DNA from: Caulobacteraceae bacterium | Lineage (GTDB): Bacteria > Pseudomonadota > Alphaproteobacteria > Caulobacterales > Caulobacteraceae | DNA length: 10,578 nucleotides | Reading direction: 5' to 3' | Assembly (NCBI GenBank): GCA_013815405.1 | Contig: JACDGF010000036.1 | Coordinates: 1 to 10,578 of the forward strand | Part shown: one piece after another, positions 1 to 8,904 of the stretch | Layout of the letters: each line of letters begins with the position of its first letter | How positions within the stretch are numbered: position 1 is the first letter of the stretch | The notes under the pieces: model-generated | The model's input: only the letters and a program-made list of their open reading frames with translations | What the model was told of the DNA's origin: nothing | Database searches by the model: none | Translations under genes and position numbers: made by a program

Positions 1-114
1 GATGAAGGCCCCGTCGGCGCGGCCGCGGAAGGCGCCCCAGATCAGCAGGATCAGGGCAGATCCGCCGAGGATCAGCTCGGGCAGGGCCAGCACGGCCGGA
101 GGGTGCGGGGTCAT
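1..114 (-). CDS. nuoN: NADH-quinone oxidoreductase subunit N, N-terminal part only
   Basis: The gene starts at ATG 114 and is cut by the window edge after 38 codons. The visible peptide begins MTPHPPAVLALPELILGG and then enters a first hydrophobic segment (SALILLIWGAF). This is the usual start of NuoN, one of the three antiporter-like, proton-translocating membrane subunits of complex I. It follows nuoM with 7 nt between stop and start, and an AGAGGG ribosome binding site lies just upstream of the ATG. The order L-M-N is the canonical one for this operon. Identity rests on position plus this short N-terminus. None of the catalytic lysine or glutamate residues can be seen here. Confidence 0.85.
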   Translation of the reverse strand, partial: MTPHPPAVLALPELILGGSALILLIWGAFRGRADGAFI

Positions 115-121
115 AACCCTC

Positions 122-1609
122 TCACCGCCCGATCGCGGCGCGATAGGCGCCGACCAGATGGGTCAGCGAGGCGTCGGTGACATGGAACACGAGGCCCGGT
201 TGAAAACCCAGCCAGAGCGTGGCGACGATCAAGGGAAAAAAGAGCAGCAGCTCGCGCCGGTCGAGGTCGGCGATGGCGGCCAGGGCCGGATTGGTCAGTG
301 GGCCGAAGGTGACGTTGCGGTAGACGTTCAAGGCATAGACGGCCGACAGGATAACCCCGGTGGCGGCGAGGATCGCCGGCCAGGTGGCGGCACCGTAGGT
401 CCCGGTGAGGCTGAGAATTTCGCCCACGAAGCCGCTGGTGCCGGGCAGGCCGACATTGCCCATGGTGAACAGCATGAACACCGCCGCATAGATCGGCATG
501 CGCGTCGCCAGGCCGCCGTAGAAGGCGATTTCGCGGGTGTGCATGCGATCGTAGACCACCCCGACACAGAGGAAGAGGGCGCCGCTGATCACGCCGTGGC
601 TGAGCATCTGAAAGAGCGCGCCCTGCTCGCCCTGGAGATTGCCCGAGAATATTCCCAGGGTGACGAAGCCCATGTGCGCCACCGAGGAATAGGCGATCAG
701 CTTCTTGAAGTCGGTCTGCCGAAACGCCACCAGGGAGGTGTAGATGATGGCGATGGTCGACAGGGCGAAGATCAGGGGGGTGAACTGAAGGCTGGCGGCG
801 GGGAACATCGGCAGCGAAAACCGCATGAAGCCGTAGCCGCCCATCTTCAGGAGGATGCCCGCCAGGATCACCGAGCCGGCGGTCGGCGCCTCGACGTGGG
901 CGTCAGGCAGCCAGGTGTGGAACGGCCACATGGGCATCTTGACCGCGAAGGACGAGAAGAACGCCAGCCACAGCCAGGTCTGCACGCCGGGGGCGAATTT
1001 GTAGGCCATCAGGGCGGGAATGCTGGAGGTGCGGGCGATGACGATCATGGCCAGGATCGCCGCCAGCATCAGGACCGAGCCGAGCAGGGTGTAGAGGAAG
1101 AACTTGAAGGCCGCATAGACGCGATTCTTGCCGCCCCAGACGCCGATGATCAGGAACATCGGCAGCAGCTGGAACTCGAAGAACAGGTAGAAGACCATCA
1201 GGTCCAAGGCGCAGAAGACGCCGATCACCAGGCTCTCGAGCACCAAAAAGGCGATCATGTATTCGATCACCCTGACGGTGATCGCCTTCCAGCTGGCTAG
1301 GATGCACAGCGGCATGAGGAAGGCGGTCAGCAGCACGAACAGGATCGAAACCCCGTCGACGCCCAGGCGGTAGTGAAGTCCCGAGAACCACACCGCGTTC
1401 TCGTTGAACTGAAAGCCGCTCTGGCCGGAATCGAAGCGGGCGACCATCAGCACCGACAGCGCCAGGGTGGCCAGGGTCGTCGCCAGGGCGATCCAGCGGG
1501 TGGCCCGGGCGGCGCGCGGATCCCCCCGCTCAGCAAAGGCGCGCACCAGCAGGATGGCGGCGACGCCGATCAGCGGCGAAAAGACGGTGATGGAAAGGAT
1601 GCCGGCCAC
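122..1609 (-). CDS. nuoM: NADH-quinone oxidoreductase subunit M (proton-pumping antiporter-like subunit)
   Basis: This is an integral membrane subunit of complex I, 495 residues and expected to have 14 transmembrane helices. It translocates protons in response to quinone reduction. The family signature is clear: the helix-5 glutamate in [10 protein letters not shown] (about residue 145, E. coli E144) and the helix-7 lysine in [19 protein letters not shown] (about residue 224, E. coli K234), followed by [22 protein letters not shown]. The reading frame stays open upstream to 1792, but that part overlaps nuoL and is arginine- and glycine-rich shadow sequence. I therefore start at GTG 1609, two bases after the nuoL stop, which gives [15 protein letters not shown] as the N-terminus and a normal family length. 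There is no strong Shine-Dalgarno beyond an AAGG adjoining the GTG, so translation is probably coupled to nuoL. Confidence 0.95.
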   Translation of the reverse strand: MAGILSITVFSPLIGVAAILLVRAFAERGDPRAARATRWIALATTLATLALSVLMVARFDSGQSGFQFNENAVWFSGLHYRLGVDGVSILFVLLTAFLMPLCILASWKAITVRVIEYMIAFLVLESLVIGVFCALDLMVFYLFFEFQLLPMFLIIGVWGGKNRVYAAFKFFLYTLLGSVLMLAAILAMIVIARTSSIPALMAYKFAPGVQTWLWLAFFSSFAVKMPMWPFHTWLPDAHVEAPTAGSVILAGILLKMGGYGFMRFSLPMFPAASLQFTPLIFALSTIAIIYTSLVAFRQTDFKKLIAYSSVAHMGFVTLGIFSGNLQGEQGALFQMLSHGVISGALFLCVGVVYDRMHTREIAFYGGLATRMPIYAAVFMLFTMGNVGLPGTSGFVGEILSLTGTYGAATWPAILAATGVILSAVYALNVYRNVTFGPLTNPALAAIADLDRRELLLFFPLIVATLWLGFQPGLVFHVTDASLTHLVGAYRAAIGR

Positions 1610-1611
1610 CT

Positions 1612-3666
1612 TTAGGAGAAGGCCCACAGCGCATAGGAGAGCAGGCCCGCGATGCCCAAAAGCATGACGAAGGCGTAATGGTAGACGTAGCCGCTCTGCA
1701 GCCGGCTCGCCCCCTTGCCCATGGCCCAGGACACCGCCGCCACCCCGTCGGGGCCCAGGCCGTCGATCAGGGCCTTGTCGCCCCCCTTCCAAAACAAATC
1801 GCCCAGGGCCTTGGCGCCGCGGACGAAGACGAAGTCATAGACCTCGTCGAAGAACCATTTGTTGTAGAGGAACAGCCACAGGGGGCCACGCCGGGCGGCG
1901 ATCCGCGCGCCCATCCCTTCGTGCGCGACATAGCCCCACCAGGCGGCGAAAAGCCCGAACGCGGTGACGGTCAAGGGACCCCAGACGACCCAAGCGGGCA
2001 GGGATTCCATCTGGCCCAGGATGTGTTCGCTCGACAGGGTGGAAAGGACGCCGCGCCAGAACGCGCCGCGCTCCCATCCCACGAAAAGCTCCATGAACAC
2101 GCCCCCCGCCGCCACCGCGCCGACCGACAGGAGAATCAGCGGCCAGAGCATCACCCATGGGCTTTCTTTCGGCTTGGCGTCGTGGTCGCCCTCGGCCAGG
2201 GGCTCGTCGTGGGTCTCGATCTGGGCGGCGCTGGCGTGGCGATCGTCCGCGGCATGCGCCTCCTCGGCATGGCCCCATTTGGCGTGGCCATGGAAGGTCA
2301 TGAACATCAGCCGCCAGGAATAGAAGGCGGTCAGGCCCGCCGCTAGCAAGCCGGCGACAAAGGCGAAATAGGATACCGCGTTGGCCCGGCCGGCGGCAAA
2401 CGCGGCGTCGATGATCGCGTCCTTGGAATAGAAGCCGGAAAAACCCAGGTCGAGGCCCGGCAGGCCGACGCCGGTAATCGACAGGGTCCCGATCATCATC
2501 ACCGCATAGGTGACCGGCAGCAGCTTCCACAGGGCCCCCATTTTGCGCATGTCCTGCTCGTGGTGCATGCCCTCGATCACCGAGCCGGCGCCCAGGAACA
2601 GCAGGGCCTTGAAGAAGGCGTGGGTGAAGAGGTGGAACATGGCCGCCTGATAGGCCCCCACCCCGGCGGCGAAGAACATGTAGCCCAGCTGCGAGCAGGT
2701 CGAATAGGCCACAACCCGCTTGATGTCGTTCTGCGCCAGGCCGACGGTCGCGGCGAAGAGGGCGGTGACCGCCCCGATGATGGTGACCACCGCCTTGGCC
2801 GTCGGCGCGAATTCGAACATCGGCGAGAGCAGGCAGACCATATAGACCCCGGCCGTGACCATGGTCGCCGCGTGGATCAGGGCCGACACCGGGGTGGGGC
2901 CTTCCATGGCGTCGGGGAGCCAGGTGTGGAGGAAGAATTGCGCGGACTTTCCCATCGCGCCGATGAAGAGCAGCACGCAGGCCAGATCCATCAGCGGCAG
3001 GGTCTGACCGGCGAAGCGCCAAACCAGGTGGGCGTGCGACGGAACCTGGGGGAATATCTCGGCGAACCGGATCGTGCCGAAGGCCCAGAACACGGTCATG
3101 ATGCCGAGCGCGAAGCCGACGTCGCCGACCCGGTTGACCACGAAAGCCTTGACCGCGGCGGCGTTGGCCGACGGCTTGTGATACCAGAAGCCGATCAGGA
3201 GATAGCTCGCCAGCCCCACGCCTTCCCAGCCGAAGAAGAGCTGCATGAAGTCGGCGGCGGTGACCAGGGCCAGCATCGAAAAGGTGAACAGCGACAGATA
3301 GGCGAAGAACCTGGGCTTGTGCGGGTCCTTGGTCATGTAACCCCAGCTGTAGAGGTGGACGATGGCCGACACCGTGGTCACCACCACCATCATCACCGCC
3401 GACAGCGAATCGACCCGCACCGACCAGGTTGAGCGGAACCTTCCGACATCGATGAAGGGGGCGAGTTCGACCGTGAAACGGCTCGGCCAGCCGCCCCAGA
3501 TCACCTGGCCGAACGCCATCCAGGCCAGGGCGCAGGAGACGAACAGAAGACCCGTGGTAACGGTCATGGACGCGGCGTCGCCGATCCTGCGGCCGAAGAG
3601 GCCGGCGGCGAGCGCGCCGAGAAGCGGGGCGAAGACTAGGAGGGTGACGATCAGCTGCGGGGTCAC
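1612..3666 (-). CDS. nuoL: NADH-quinone oxidoreductase subunit L (distal proton-pumping subunit)
   Basis: This is the distal antiporter-like subunit of complex I, 684 residues. Family features are visible: the helix-5 glutamate in [14 protein letters not shown] (residue 148), [13 protein letters not shown] (173-185), and the helix-7 lysine in [20 protein letters not shown] (K240) followed by [14 protein letters not shown] long histidine- and acid-rich cytoplasmic loop precedes the last part (residues roughly 455-505, with [16 protein letters not shown]). The C-terminal region should form the long lateral helix and the final membrane helix. The start is GTG 3666 ([17 protein letters not shown]); no ATG lies near it. 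Its Shine-Dalgarno is the arm of a REP hairpin described separately. The stop is 2 nt before the nuoM start. The 163-nt gap to nuoK is unusual in an otherwise compact operon. Confidence 0.96.
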   Translation of the reverse strand: MTPQLIVTLLVFAPLLGALAAGLFGRRIGDAASMTVTTGLLFVSCALAWMAFGQVIWGGWPSRFTVELAPFIDVGRFRSTWSVRVDSLSAVMMVVVTTVSAIVHLYSWGYMTKDPHKPRFFAYLSLFTFSMLALVTAADFMQLFFGWEGVGLASYLLIGFWYHKPSANAAAVKAFVVNRVGDVGFALGIMTVFWAFGTIRFAEIFPQVPSHAHLVWRFAGQTLPLMDLACVLLFIGAMGKSAQFFLHTWLPDAMEGPTPVSALIHAATMVTAGVYMVCLLSPMFEFAPTAKAVVTIIGAVTALFAATVGLAQNDIKRVVAYSTCSQLGYMFFAAGVGAYQAAMFHLFTHAFFKALLFLGAGSVIEGMHHEQDMRKMGALWKLLPVTYAVMMIGTLSITGVGLPGLDLGFSGFYSKDAIIDAAFAAGRANAVSYFAFVAGLLAAGLTAFYSWRLMFMTFHGHAKWGHAEEAHAADDRHASAAQIETHDEPLAEGDHDAKPKESPWVMLWPLILLSVGAVAAGGVFMELFVGWERGAFWRGVLSTLSSEHILGQMESLPAWVVWGPLTVTAFGLFAAWWGYVAHEGMGARIAARRGPLWLFLYNKWFFDEVYDFVFVRGAKALGDLFWKGGDKALIDGLGPDGVAAVSWAMGKGASRLQSGYVYHYAFVMLLGIAGLLSYALWAFS

Positions 3667-3669
3667 GCT

Positions 3670-3690
3670 CCCTCCCCTTTATGGGGAGGG
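3670..3690 (-). promoter_or_regulatory. nuoL ribosome binding site inside a REP hairpin
   Basis: Read on the minus strand, the sequence is CCCTCCCC, a 5-base loop ATAAA, then GGGGAGGG, then AGC and the GTG start of nuoL. The 3' arm contains GGAGG, a full match to the anti-Shine-Dalgarno, 4-5 bases before the start codon. It is also fully paired with the 5' arm in an 8-bp G-C-rich stem. The sequence directly shows that the only good ribosome binding site of nuoL lies in a repeat-derived hairpin. That the hairpin limits initiation in the cell is inference. Confidence 0.7.
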
Positions 3691-3800
3691 ACAGGTCGCG
3701 AAGCGACCAGGGTGGGGAAGTCTCGATCATCCCCAAGGCCCAGGGCGTGCCCTACTTCCCCACCCGGCCCTTCGGGCCACCCTCCCCATGAAGGGGAGGG
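3670..3800. repeat. REP-like inverted pair (family 1) between nuoK and nuoL
   Basis: Two units face each other: about 3670-3721 and 3754-3800, with about 32 bases between. Each unit has an outer hairpin CCCTCCCC / GGGGAGGG (3670-3677 with 3683-3690; 3780-3787 with 3793-3800). Each also has an inner hairpin and a tail resembling GGTGGGGAAGT. The inner stems differ but both keep the GAA/TTC loop: GGTCGC-GAA-GCGACC at 3694-3708 and GGCCC-TTC-GGGCC at 3766-3778. The preserved pairing with changed sequence suggests the RNA or single-stranded fold matters. This is the layout of a bacterial interspersed mosaic element. It fills almost the whole gap between the two genes. Confidence 0.85.
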
Positions 3801-3829
3801 AGGGTCAGGCACGGCGCGCGCCCCCACCC

Positions 3830-4138
3830 CTAGCCCCTCATCACGGAGGCGTCGTCGACGGCGATGTCGCCGCGATTGCGGAAGAAGGTGACGAGGATGG
3901 CGAGGCCGACCGCCGCTTCGGCGGCGGCGACGGTCAGGACGAACAGGGCATAGATCTGGCCGACGACGTCGTGCAGATAGGCCGAGAAGGCGACGAGGTT
4001 GATGTTCACCGCCAGCAGGATCAGCTCGATCGACATCAGGATCACGATGACGTTCTTGCGGTTCACGAAGATGCCGAACACCCCGATGGTGAACAAGATG
4101 GCCGCGACGCCGAGATAATGGGCAAGGCCGATGATCAC
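3830..4138 (-). CDS. nuoK: NADH-quinone oxidoreductase subunit K
   Basis: This is a small membrane subunit of complex I, 102 residues with three transmembrane helices, the bacterial counterpart of mitochondrial ND4L. It contributes buried glutamates to the proton pathway. Both are visible: E38 in [11 protein letters not shown] and E74 in [13 protein letters not shown] (E. coli E36 and E72). Length is typical. The start is GTG 4138; the bases GTGA overlap the TGA stop of nuoJ, so the two are translationally coupled. The tail ([13 protein letters not shown]) ends 29 nt before the REP pair that precedes nuoL. Confidence 0.96.
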   Translation of the reverse strand: MIIGLAHYLGVAAILFTIGVFGIFVNRKNVIVILMSIELILLAVNINLVAFSAYLHDVVGQIYALFVLTVAAAEAAVGLAILVTFFRNRGDIAVDDASVMRG

Positions 4139-4752
4139 GGCGCCAACCCCTCGCCGGGCTTGATCGAGACGATCCGCACGCCCTTAGCGGGCGTCCGCGC
4201 GACCTGAGCGGCGACAGCCTGGCGCCGGATCCCCTCGCGGTGCTTCAAGGTCAGCACGATGGCGCCGATCATCGCCACCAGGAGGACCATCCCCGCAGCC
4301 TGGAAGAGATAAACGTAGTCGGTGTAGAGCACCCGCCCGATGGCCTCGGCGTTGGTCGCCCCGCCCGAACGCGACATCGCCCCGGTCGAGCCCGCCGCCG
4401 CGCCGCCGCCGGCGACGCTCAAGGCGACCACCACCATCTCGATCGCCAGCACCCCGGCGACCACGCCGCCCAGGGGCATGTAGCGGGCGAAACCCTGGCG
4501 TAGGGCGGTGAAGTCCACGTCCAGCATCATGACCACGAACAGGAAGAGCACCGCGACCGCGCCGACGTAGACGACCACCAGGATCATGGCCAGGAACTCG
4601 GCCCCCAAGAGGACGAACAGCCCCGCGGCCGAAAAGAAGGCGGTGATCAGGAACAGCACCGAATGCACGGGATTCCTTGCCGAAATCACCGCCAGGCCGG
4701 CGCCGATGGTGATCGCGGCGAGCAGGTAGAAGGCGATAGCCGGCAAAATCAC
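4135..4752 (-). CDS. nuoJ: NADH-quinone oxidoreductase subunit J
   Basis: This is a five-helix membrane subunit of complex I, 205 residues, the counterpart of ND6. It links the quinone-site region to the pumping subunits. The diagnostic third helix is present as [19 protein letters not shown] (about residues 59-77), with the conserved Tyr and Gly of the pi-bulge (Y62, G64). A glycine-, alanine- and serine-rich loop (about residues 114-132) separates it from the last helix pair. The start is GTG 4752, preceded by a good Shine-Dalgarno (GGAGAAGGG) about 5 nt upstream. There are 30 nt between it and the nuoI stop. The 3' end overlaps nuoK by 4 nt. Confidence 0.95.
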   Translation of the reverse strand: MILPAIAFYLLAAITIGAGLAVISARNPVHSVLFLITAFFSAAGLFVLLGAEFLAMILVVVYVGAVAVLFLFVVMMLDVDFTALRQGFARYMPLGGVVAGVLAIEMVVVALSVAGGGAAAGSTGAMSRSGGATNAEAIGRVLYTDYVYLFQAAGMVLLVAMIGAIVLTLKHREGIRRQAVAAQVARTPAKGVRIVSIKPGEGLAP

Positions 4753-4782
4753 GGGGACCCTTCTCCAAGCCGCGCCGCCCTC

Positions 4783-5280
4783 TTAGCGATAGGGCGCGTC
4801 CAGTTCCAGGTTCTTGGCGATCTCCCGCTCCCAGCGATCGCCGTTCTCGAGCAGGCGTTCCTTGTCGTAATAGAGTTCCTCGCGGGTCTCGACGGAGAAC
4901 TCGGTGTTGGGCCCTTGGACGATGGCGTCGACCGGGCAGGCCTCCTGGCAAAGGCCGCAATAGATGCATTTGACCATGTCGATGTCGTAGCGGGTGGTGC
5001 GCCGCGCGCCGTCCTCGCGCGCCTCGGCCTCGATGGTGATCGCCTGGGCCGGGCAGATGGCCTCGCACAGCTTGCAGGCGATGCAGCGTTCCTCGCCATT
5101 GGGATAGCGGCGCAGGGCGTGTTCGCCGCGAAACCTGGGCGACTGGGGGCCGCGCTCATTGGGATAGAGCACCGTCGCCTTGGGCCGGATCATGTATTTC
5201 ATCGCCAGGCCGAAGGCGCCGGCGAAGTCCATCAGGGCCGCGCCCTTGATCGCCTGGCCGATGCGCTGGAACATGGCCAC
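4783..5280 (-). CDS. nuoI: NADH-quinone oxidoreductase subunit I, 2[4Fe-4S] ferredoxin-like
   Basis: This subunit carries clusters N6a and N6b and passes electrons towards N2 and quinone at the junction of the peripheral and membrane arms. It has 165 residues, normal for the family. Two [4Fe-4S] motifs are intact: [12 protein letters not shown] with cysteines 66, 69, 72 and 76, and [12 protein letters not shown] with cysteines 105, 108, 111 and 115. An amphipathic N-terminal stretch ([20 protein letters not shown]) anchors it to the membrane arm. The GTG at 5280 directly abuts the TAG of the preceding lipoprotein gene. An ATG two codons later (5274), with AGGTGG just before it, is an equally plausible start and would shorten the protein by two residues. 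Confidence 0.96.
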   Translation of the reverse strand: MAMFQRIGQAIKGAALMDFAGAFGLAMKYMIRPKATVLYPNERGPQSPRFRGEHALRRYPNGEERCIACKLCEAICPAQAITIEAEAREDGARRTTRYDIDMVKCIYCGLCQEACPVDAIVQGPNTEFSVETREELYYDKERLLENGDRWEREIAKNLELDAPYR

Positions 5281-5502
5281 CTATCCGGCCCCCCCGATCT
5301 TGCAGCCGTAGTTGGAAAGCTCGCGGGAGTCGAAGCCGTTCTTGAGTTTCAGACGGCCGCCGTCGGCCGCGCACTTGTCGGTGGCCGCCTTGAGCGCGTC
5401 GTAGTTGGCGTCTCCCGGGTCGAGCCCGTAGGAGCCATGCCCGACCGAGCCGCAGGCGCCCAGAAGCATCGACAGGGCCGCGAGCGCGGCGCCCAGCCTC
5501 AT
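5281..5502 (-). CDS. small putative lipoprotein encoded inside the nuo operon
   Basis: This is a 73-residue protein of unknown function. The N-terminus [18 protein letters not shown] is a lipoprotein signal with lipobox LGAC, so the mature protein would start at acylated Cys17 and be only about 57 residues. The rest is hydrophilic ([20 protein letters not shown], then [19 protein letters not shown]) and has two further cysteines, 44 and 67, that could pair in the periplasm. I chose ATG 5502 because it overlaps the nuoH stop as ATGA and places the signal peptide at the true N-terminus; the frame is also open to 5526. It ends exactly where nuoI begins. Sandwiching between nuoH and nuoI with coupled translation implies co-expression with complex I. 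A role in assembly or stability is only a guess. Confidence 0.8.
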   Translation of the reverse strand: MRLGAALAALSMLLGACGSVGHGSYGLDPGDANYDALKAATDKCAADGGRLKLKNGFDSRELSNYGCKIGGAG

Positions 5503-6581
5503 GCGCCCGGCCCGAATTCGCGCCACGCGGCGACCAGGATCACGGCGCCGATCGAGAGCGGCAGGAACACCTTCCAGCCCAGGCGCATCAGCTGGTCATA
5601 CCGGTAGCGCGGCACGATCGCCTTGGCCATGGCGACGAGGAAGAAGAAGAAGATGGTCTTGGCGAAGAACCACAGGAAACCGAAGAAACTCGCCGCGGTG
5701 GGAGTCCAGGCGGCGGTGAACGGCGTGGGGAACGGCGCCTGCCAGCCGCCGAAGAAGAGCACGCTGATCAGGGCGCACATCAGGACGATGTTGGCGTATT
5801 CGCCGATCATGAACAGCAGATAGGGCGTCGAGGAATATTCCACCTGATAGCCGGCCACCAGTTCCGACTCGGCCTCCGGCAGGTCGAAGGGGGGGCGGTT
5901 GGTCTCGGCGAGCGCCGAGACGAAGAAGATCACGGACATGGGAATCATCACCAGGGCGGCGGGGAGGTTCTTCAACCCCCCTCCCCCCAGGACGTTCCAG
6001 TTCCAGAAGCCGCCGGCTTGCCGCTCGACGATCTGGCCCAGGTTGAGCGAGCCGCTGAGCAGGATCACGGTGATGATCACGAAGCCGATGGAGACCTCGT
6101 AACTCACCATCTGGGCCGCCGAGCGCAGGCTGCCCAGGAAGGGGTATTTCGAATTGGAGGCCCATCCGCCCATGATCACGCCATAGACGCCCAGGGACGA
6201 GATGGCGAAGAGGTAGAGCACGCCGACATTGATATCCGATACGACCCAGCCGGGCGCCAGCGGCATGACCGCCCAGGCGCCGAAGGCCAGGGTGAAGCTG
6301 ACCAGGGGCGCGAGCAGGAACACCGCCCGGTCGGCCCCGGCCGGGATCACGATCTCCTTGAGCACGAACTTGAGGAAATCGGCGAACGATTGGAGCAGGC
6401 CGAAAGGCCCGACCACATTGGGTCCCTTGCGCATCTGGACGCCGGCCCAGACCTTGCGGTCGGCCAGCAGCAGGAAGGCCAGGGAGAGGAGGATCCAGAC
6501 GAGGACGGCAAGGATCTGCAGCACGGTGAGGACTGTCCAGCCGCCGGCCGTGGTCCAGAATGAGGGAGCGCCTACCTCCAT
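5499..6581 (-). CDS. nuoH: NADH-quinone oxidoreductase subunit H (quinone-site membrane subunit)
   Basis: This membrane subunit (ND1 counterpart) forms the quinone access chamber between the peripheral arm and the pumps. It has 360 residues and should have eight transmembrane helices plus an amphipathic one. Family signatures are present: [20 protein letters not shown] (about residues 40-59), [20 protein letters not shown] (140-159), and the acidic quinone-site loop [20 protein letters not shown] (223-242), ending in AGYQVEYS. The start is ATG 6581. The Shine-Dalgarno there is weak, and a GGAGG lies just inside the coding sequence. A 255-nt gap filled by a REP pair separates it from nuoG. Its stop overlaps the start of the lipoprotein gene. 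Confidence 0.96.
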   Translation of the reverse strand: MEVGAPSFWTTAGGWTVLTVLQILAVLVWILLSLAFLLLADRKVWAGVQMRKGPNVVGPFGLLQSFADFLKFVLKEIVIPAGADRAVFLLAPLVSFTLAFGAWAVMPLAPGWVVSDINVGVLYLFAISSLGVYGVIMGGWASNSKYPFLGSLRSAAQMVSYEVSIGFVIITVILLSGSLNLGQIVERQAGGFWNWNVLGGGGLKNLPAALVMIPMSVIFFVSALAETNRPPFDLPEAESELVAGYQVEYSSTPYLLFMIGEYANIVLMCALISVLFFGGWQAPFPTPFTAAWTPTAASFFGFLWFFAKTIFFFFLVAMAKAIVPRYRYDQLMRLGWKVFLPLSIGAVILVAAWREFGPGA

Positions 6582-6607
6582 GACGTTGACCGGAGTGTGC
6601 TTTTTTT

Positions 6608-6783
6608 ACACCTCTCCCAAAGGGAGAGGGAGGGGCCCGCGCCCTCTTGGGCGTGGGAGGGTGAGGGGTTACCGCCTCTCGGGCGGACCTCCATGATTCC
6701 TGGCGAAAATCGGCGGGCGCCCGAACCCCTCACCCTCCCATGGCTTCGCCATGGGCCCCTCCCTCTCCCTCCGGGAGAGGTGT
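6608..6783. repeat. REP-like inverted pair (family 2, copy A) between nuoG and nuoH
   Basis: There are two inverted units. Unit A1 (6608-6673) begins ACACCTCTCCC-AAA-GGGAGAGG. It continues with an inner hairpin CCCGCGCCC / GGGCGTGGG around TCTT and ends AGGGTGAGGGGTT. Unit A2 (6716-6783) is the opposite orientation with a different inner hairpin, CCCATGGC-TTC-GCCATGGG. About 42 bases separate the units. The layout (outer hairpin, inner hairpin, G-rich tail) parallels the pair at 3670-3800, but the outer sequence is a distinct family. It lies inside the operon, so it should be transcribed and fold in the nuoG-nuoH spacer. Confidence 0.88.
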
Positions 6784-6836
6784 CCGTTGGGCGTGTCTTG
6801 GAGATGTGTGAATCCGGTGCGGTACCGCTCATCGCC

Positions 6837-8894
6837 CTACTCCGCCGCCATCCGGGCGCCGGCCGCCAGGGCCGCGCACTGCGCCATGGTCACGCTGGCG
6901 CGGGCGATGGGGTTGGTCAGGTGGAAGGCCTTGACCGGGCTGGCGAAGGGGGCGTCGGAGATTTCCGCCGCGGTCCCCAGGCCTGAAAAATCCAGGCGCG
7001 CGGGGGTCGATCCTGGCGCATAATCGATCTGCCCGAAGCTCGGATGATCGGCGAAGAGCTTGGCGCGCAGGGCGTCCAAGGTGTCGTATGGGAGCCTCGC
7101 CCCCAGATGCTCGGACAGGGCGCGCAGGATCGCCCAATCCTCCTTGGCTTCGCCCTTGGGAAACACGGCCCGCTCGCCGCGCTGAACGCGGCCTTCGGTG
7201 TTGACGTAGAGGCCGCTCTTTTCGGTATAGGCCGCGCCTGGCAGGACGAGGTCGGCGCGGTGGGCGCCCGAGTCGCCGTGCGTCCCCAGATAGACGACGA
7301 AGGCGTCGCTGGCGGCCAGGTCGATCTCGTCGGCGCCGAGCAGAAGAAGCACATCCAAGGCGCCCTTGGCCATCATCTCGAGCGCGGATCGGCCGCTTGG
7401 CCTGGGCGTGAACCCGAGATCCAGCCCGCCGGCCCGGGCGGCCGCCGCATGCAGGATGTTCCAGCCGTTCCAGCCCTCCCGGACCAGGCCGAAAGCCTCG
7501 GCGGCGCGGGCCGCCGCGCCGAGCACCGCGGCGCCGTCCGGCCGGCAAAGCGCGCCCGCCCCGATAATGATCGCCGGCCTGCGCGCTTCCCTGAAGGCGC
7601 GCGCGAAATCCTCGTTACTGTCCGCGAGGCCCAGAAGGGCCGCGCCGCCGGACCCCAGATGCTCATGCTCGTAGGTCAGGTCGGCGATCGCGCCGATCGC
7701 GCCGATCCGCGCCCGCCCGGAAAGCCACAGCTTGCGGATGCGCGCGTTTAGCACCGGCGCCTCGAGGCGCGGATTGGTCCCGACGAGCAGGACGGCGTCC
7801 GCCTGTTCGAGCCCGGCGATGGTGGAGTTGAACAGCCAGCTCTCGCGGGGGCCGGCGCCCAGGGCCATCCCGTCCTGGCGGCAGTCGAGGCTCGCGACGC
7901 CCAGGGCGCCGAAGAGGTCTAGGGCGGCCTTCATCGACTCGGCGTCCTGCAGGTCGCCGGCAATGACGCCGATCCGGTCGGGCGCGGACCCCTTGATCCG
8001 GGCCGCCACGGTTTCGAGGGCCTTCGCCCAGGTCACCGGCGTGAGGCGCCCGCCGACGCGGATCATCGGCCGGTCCAGGCGCTGGCGCGACAGCCCGTCG
8101 CAGGCGTAGCGGGTCTTGTCGGAGATCCATTCCTCGTTGATCTCGTCGTTGGTTCGCGGCAGCACCCGCAGCACGGCCGGGCCGCGAGCGTCGACCCGGA
8201 TCGCGCTGCCGAGCGCGTCCATGACATCCACGCTTGGGGTCTTGGTCAGCTCCCAGGGCCGGGCGTTGAAGGCGTAGGGCTTGGAGGTCAGGGCGCCGAC
8301 GGGGCAGAGGTCGATGACGTTGGCCGACAGCTCGCTCGTCACCGCAGCGTCGAGGTAGGTGGTGATCTCGACGTCTTCCCCGCGCGAGATCAGGCCGATC
8401 TCAGATATCCCCGCCACCTCGGAGATGAAGCGCACGCAGCGGGTGCACTGGATGCAGCGGGTCATCACCGTCTTGATCAGCGGGCCCATGTATTTTTCCT
8501 CGACGGCGCGCTTGTTCTCGGCGTAGCGCGTGGCGTCGCGGCCATAGCCCATCGACTGGTCCTGCAGGTCGCACTCCCCGCCCTGGTCGCAGATCGGGCA
8601 ATCCAGGGGATGGTTGATCAGCAGGAACTCCATCACCCCCTGGCGGGCCTTCATCACCATCGGCGAATTGGTGACTATCTCCTGGCCCTCGGCGGCCGGC
8701 AGGGCGCAGGACGCCTGAGGCTTGGGCGGCCCCGGCTTCACCTCCACCAGGCACATGCGGCAGTTGCCGGCGATGCTGAGGCGTTCGTGGTAGCAGAACC
8801 GCGGGATCTCCTCGCCGGCCAGCTCGGCGACCTGGAGCACGGTCATCCCGTTCTCGAACGCGACCTCGACGCCATTGACTTTCGCGGTGGGCAC
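6837..8894 (-). CDS. nuoG: NADH-quinone oxidoreductase subunit G (iron-sulphur subunit)
   Basis: This is the large iron-sulphur subunit of the peripheral arm, 685 residues. It relays electrons from the NADH/FMN end towards NuoI. An N-terminal plant-type [2Fe-2S] domain has C34, C45, C48 and C63 (N1b). N5 is bound by H95 with C99, C102 and C108 (LDCPICDQGGECDLQDQ). N4 has C147, C150, C153 and C197 (CIQCTRC and DLCPVGAL). A degenerate molybdopterin-oxidoreductase fold follows. The extra N7 cluster motif of the E. coli and Thermus type is not seen. I chose GTG 8894 (VPTAKVNGVEVAFENG) because it gives the usual N-terminus and length. A GTG at 8987 would add 31 residues overlapping the coiled-coil gene. 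No clear Shine-Dalgarno precedes 8894, so coupling to that gene's stop, 10 nt upstream, is likely. Confidence 0.95.
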   Translation of the reverse strand: MPTAKVNGVEVAFENGMTVLQVAELAGEEIPRFCYHERLSIAGNCRMCLVEVKPGPPKPQASCALPAAEGQEIVTNSPMVMKARQGVMEFLLINHPLDCPICDQGGECDLQDQSMGYGRDATRYAENKRAVEEKYMGPLIKTVMTRCIQCTRCVRFISEVAGISEIGLISRGEDVEITTYLDAAVTSELSANVIDLCPVGALTSKPYAFNARPWELTKTPSVDVMDALGSAIRVDARGPAVLRVLPRTNDEINEEWISDKTRYACDGLSRQRLDRPMIRVGGRLTPVTWAKALETVAARIKGSAPDRIGVIAGDLQDAESMKAALDLFGALGVASLDCRQDGMALGAGPRESWLFNSTIAGLEQADAVLLVGTNPRLEAPVLNARIRKLWLSGRARIGAIGAIADLTYEHEHLGSGGAALLGLADSNEDFARAFREARRPAIIIGAGALCRPDGAAVLGAAARAAEAFGLVREGWNGWNILHAAAARAGGLDLGFTPRPSGRSALEMMAKGALDVLLLLGADEIDLAASDAFVVYLGTHGDSGAHRADLVLPGAAYTEKSGLYVNTEGRVQRGERAVFPKGEAKEDWAILRALSEHLGARLPYDTLDALRAKLFADHPSFGQIDYAPGSTPARLDFSGLGTAAEISDAPFASPVKAFHLTNPIARASVTMAQCAALAAGARMAAE

Positions 8895-8904
8895 GGGCGC
8901 GGGT

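Noticed and set aside
2..1300. 432-codon open frame on the plus strand opposite nuoM
   Set aside because: Its composition (Gly, Asp, Glu, Gln, His, Arg) is the usual antisense shadow of a GC-rich membrane-protein gene; nuoM on the other strand is unmistakable.
1610..1792. Upstream extension of nuoM to ATG 1792
   Set aside because: The added 61 residues overlap nuoL, are Arg/Gly-rich and have no counterpart in NuoM; GTG 1609 gives the family length.
2560..3432. 290-codon plus-strand frame opposite nuoL
   Set aside because: It has the same shadow composition, including a run of histidines from the antisense of valine codons, and no ribosome site or domain.
6608..6783. CRISPR-like repeats
   Set aside because: Units are palindromic, paired head to head and not regularly spaced with unique spacers; no cas genes are present.
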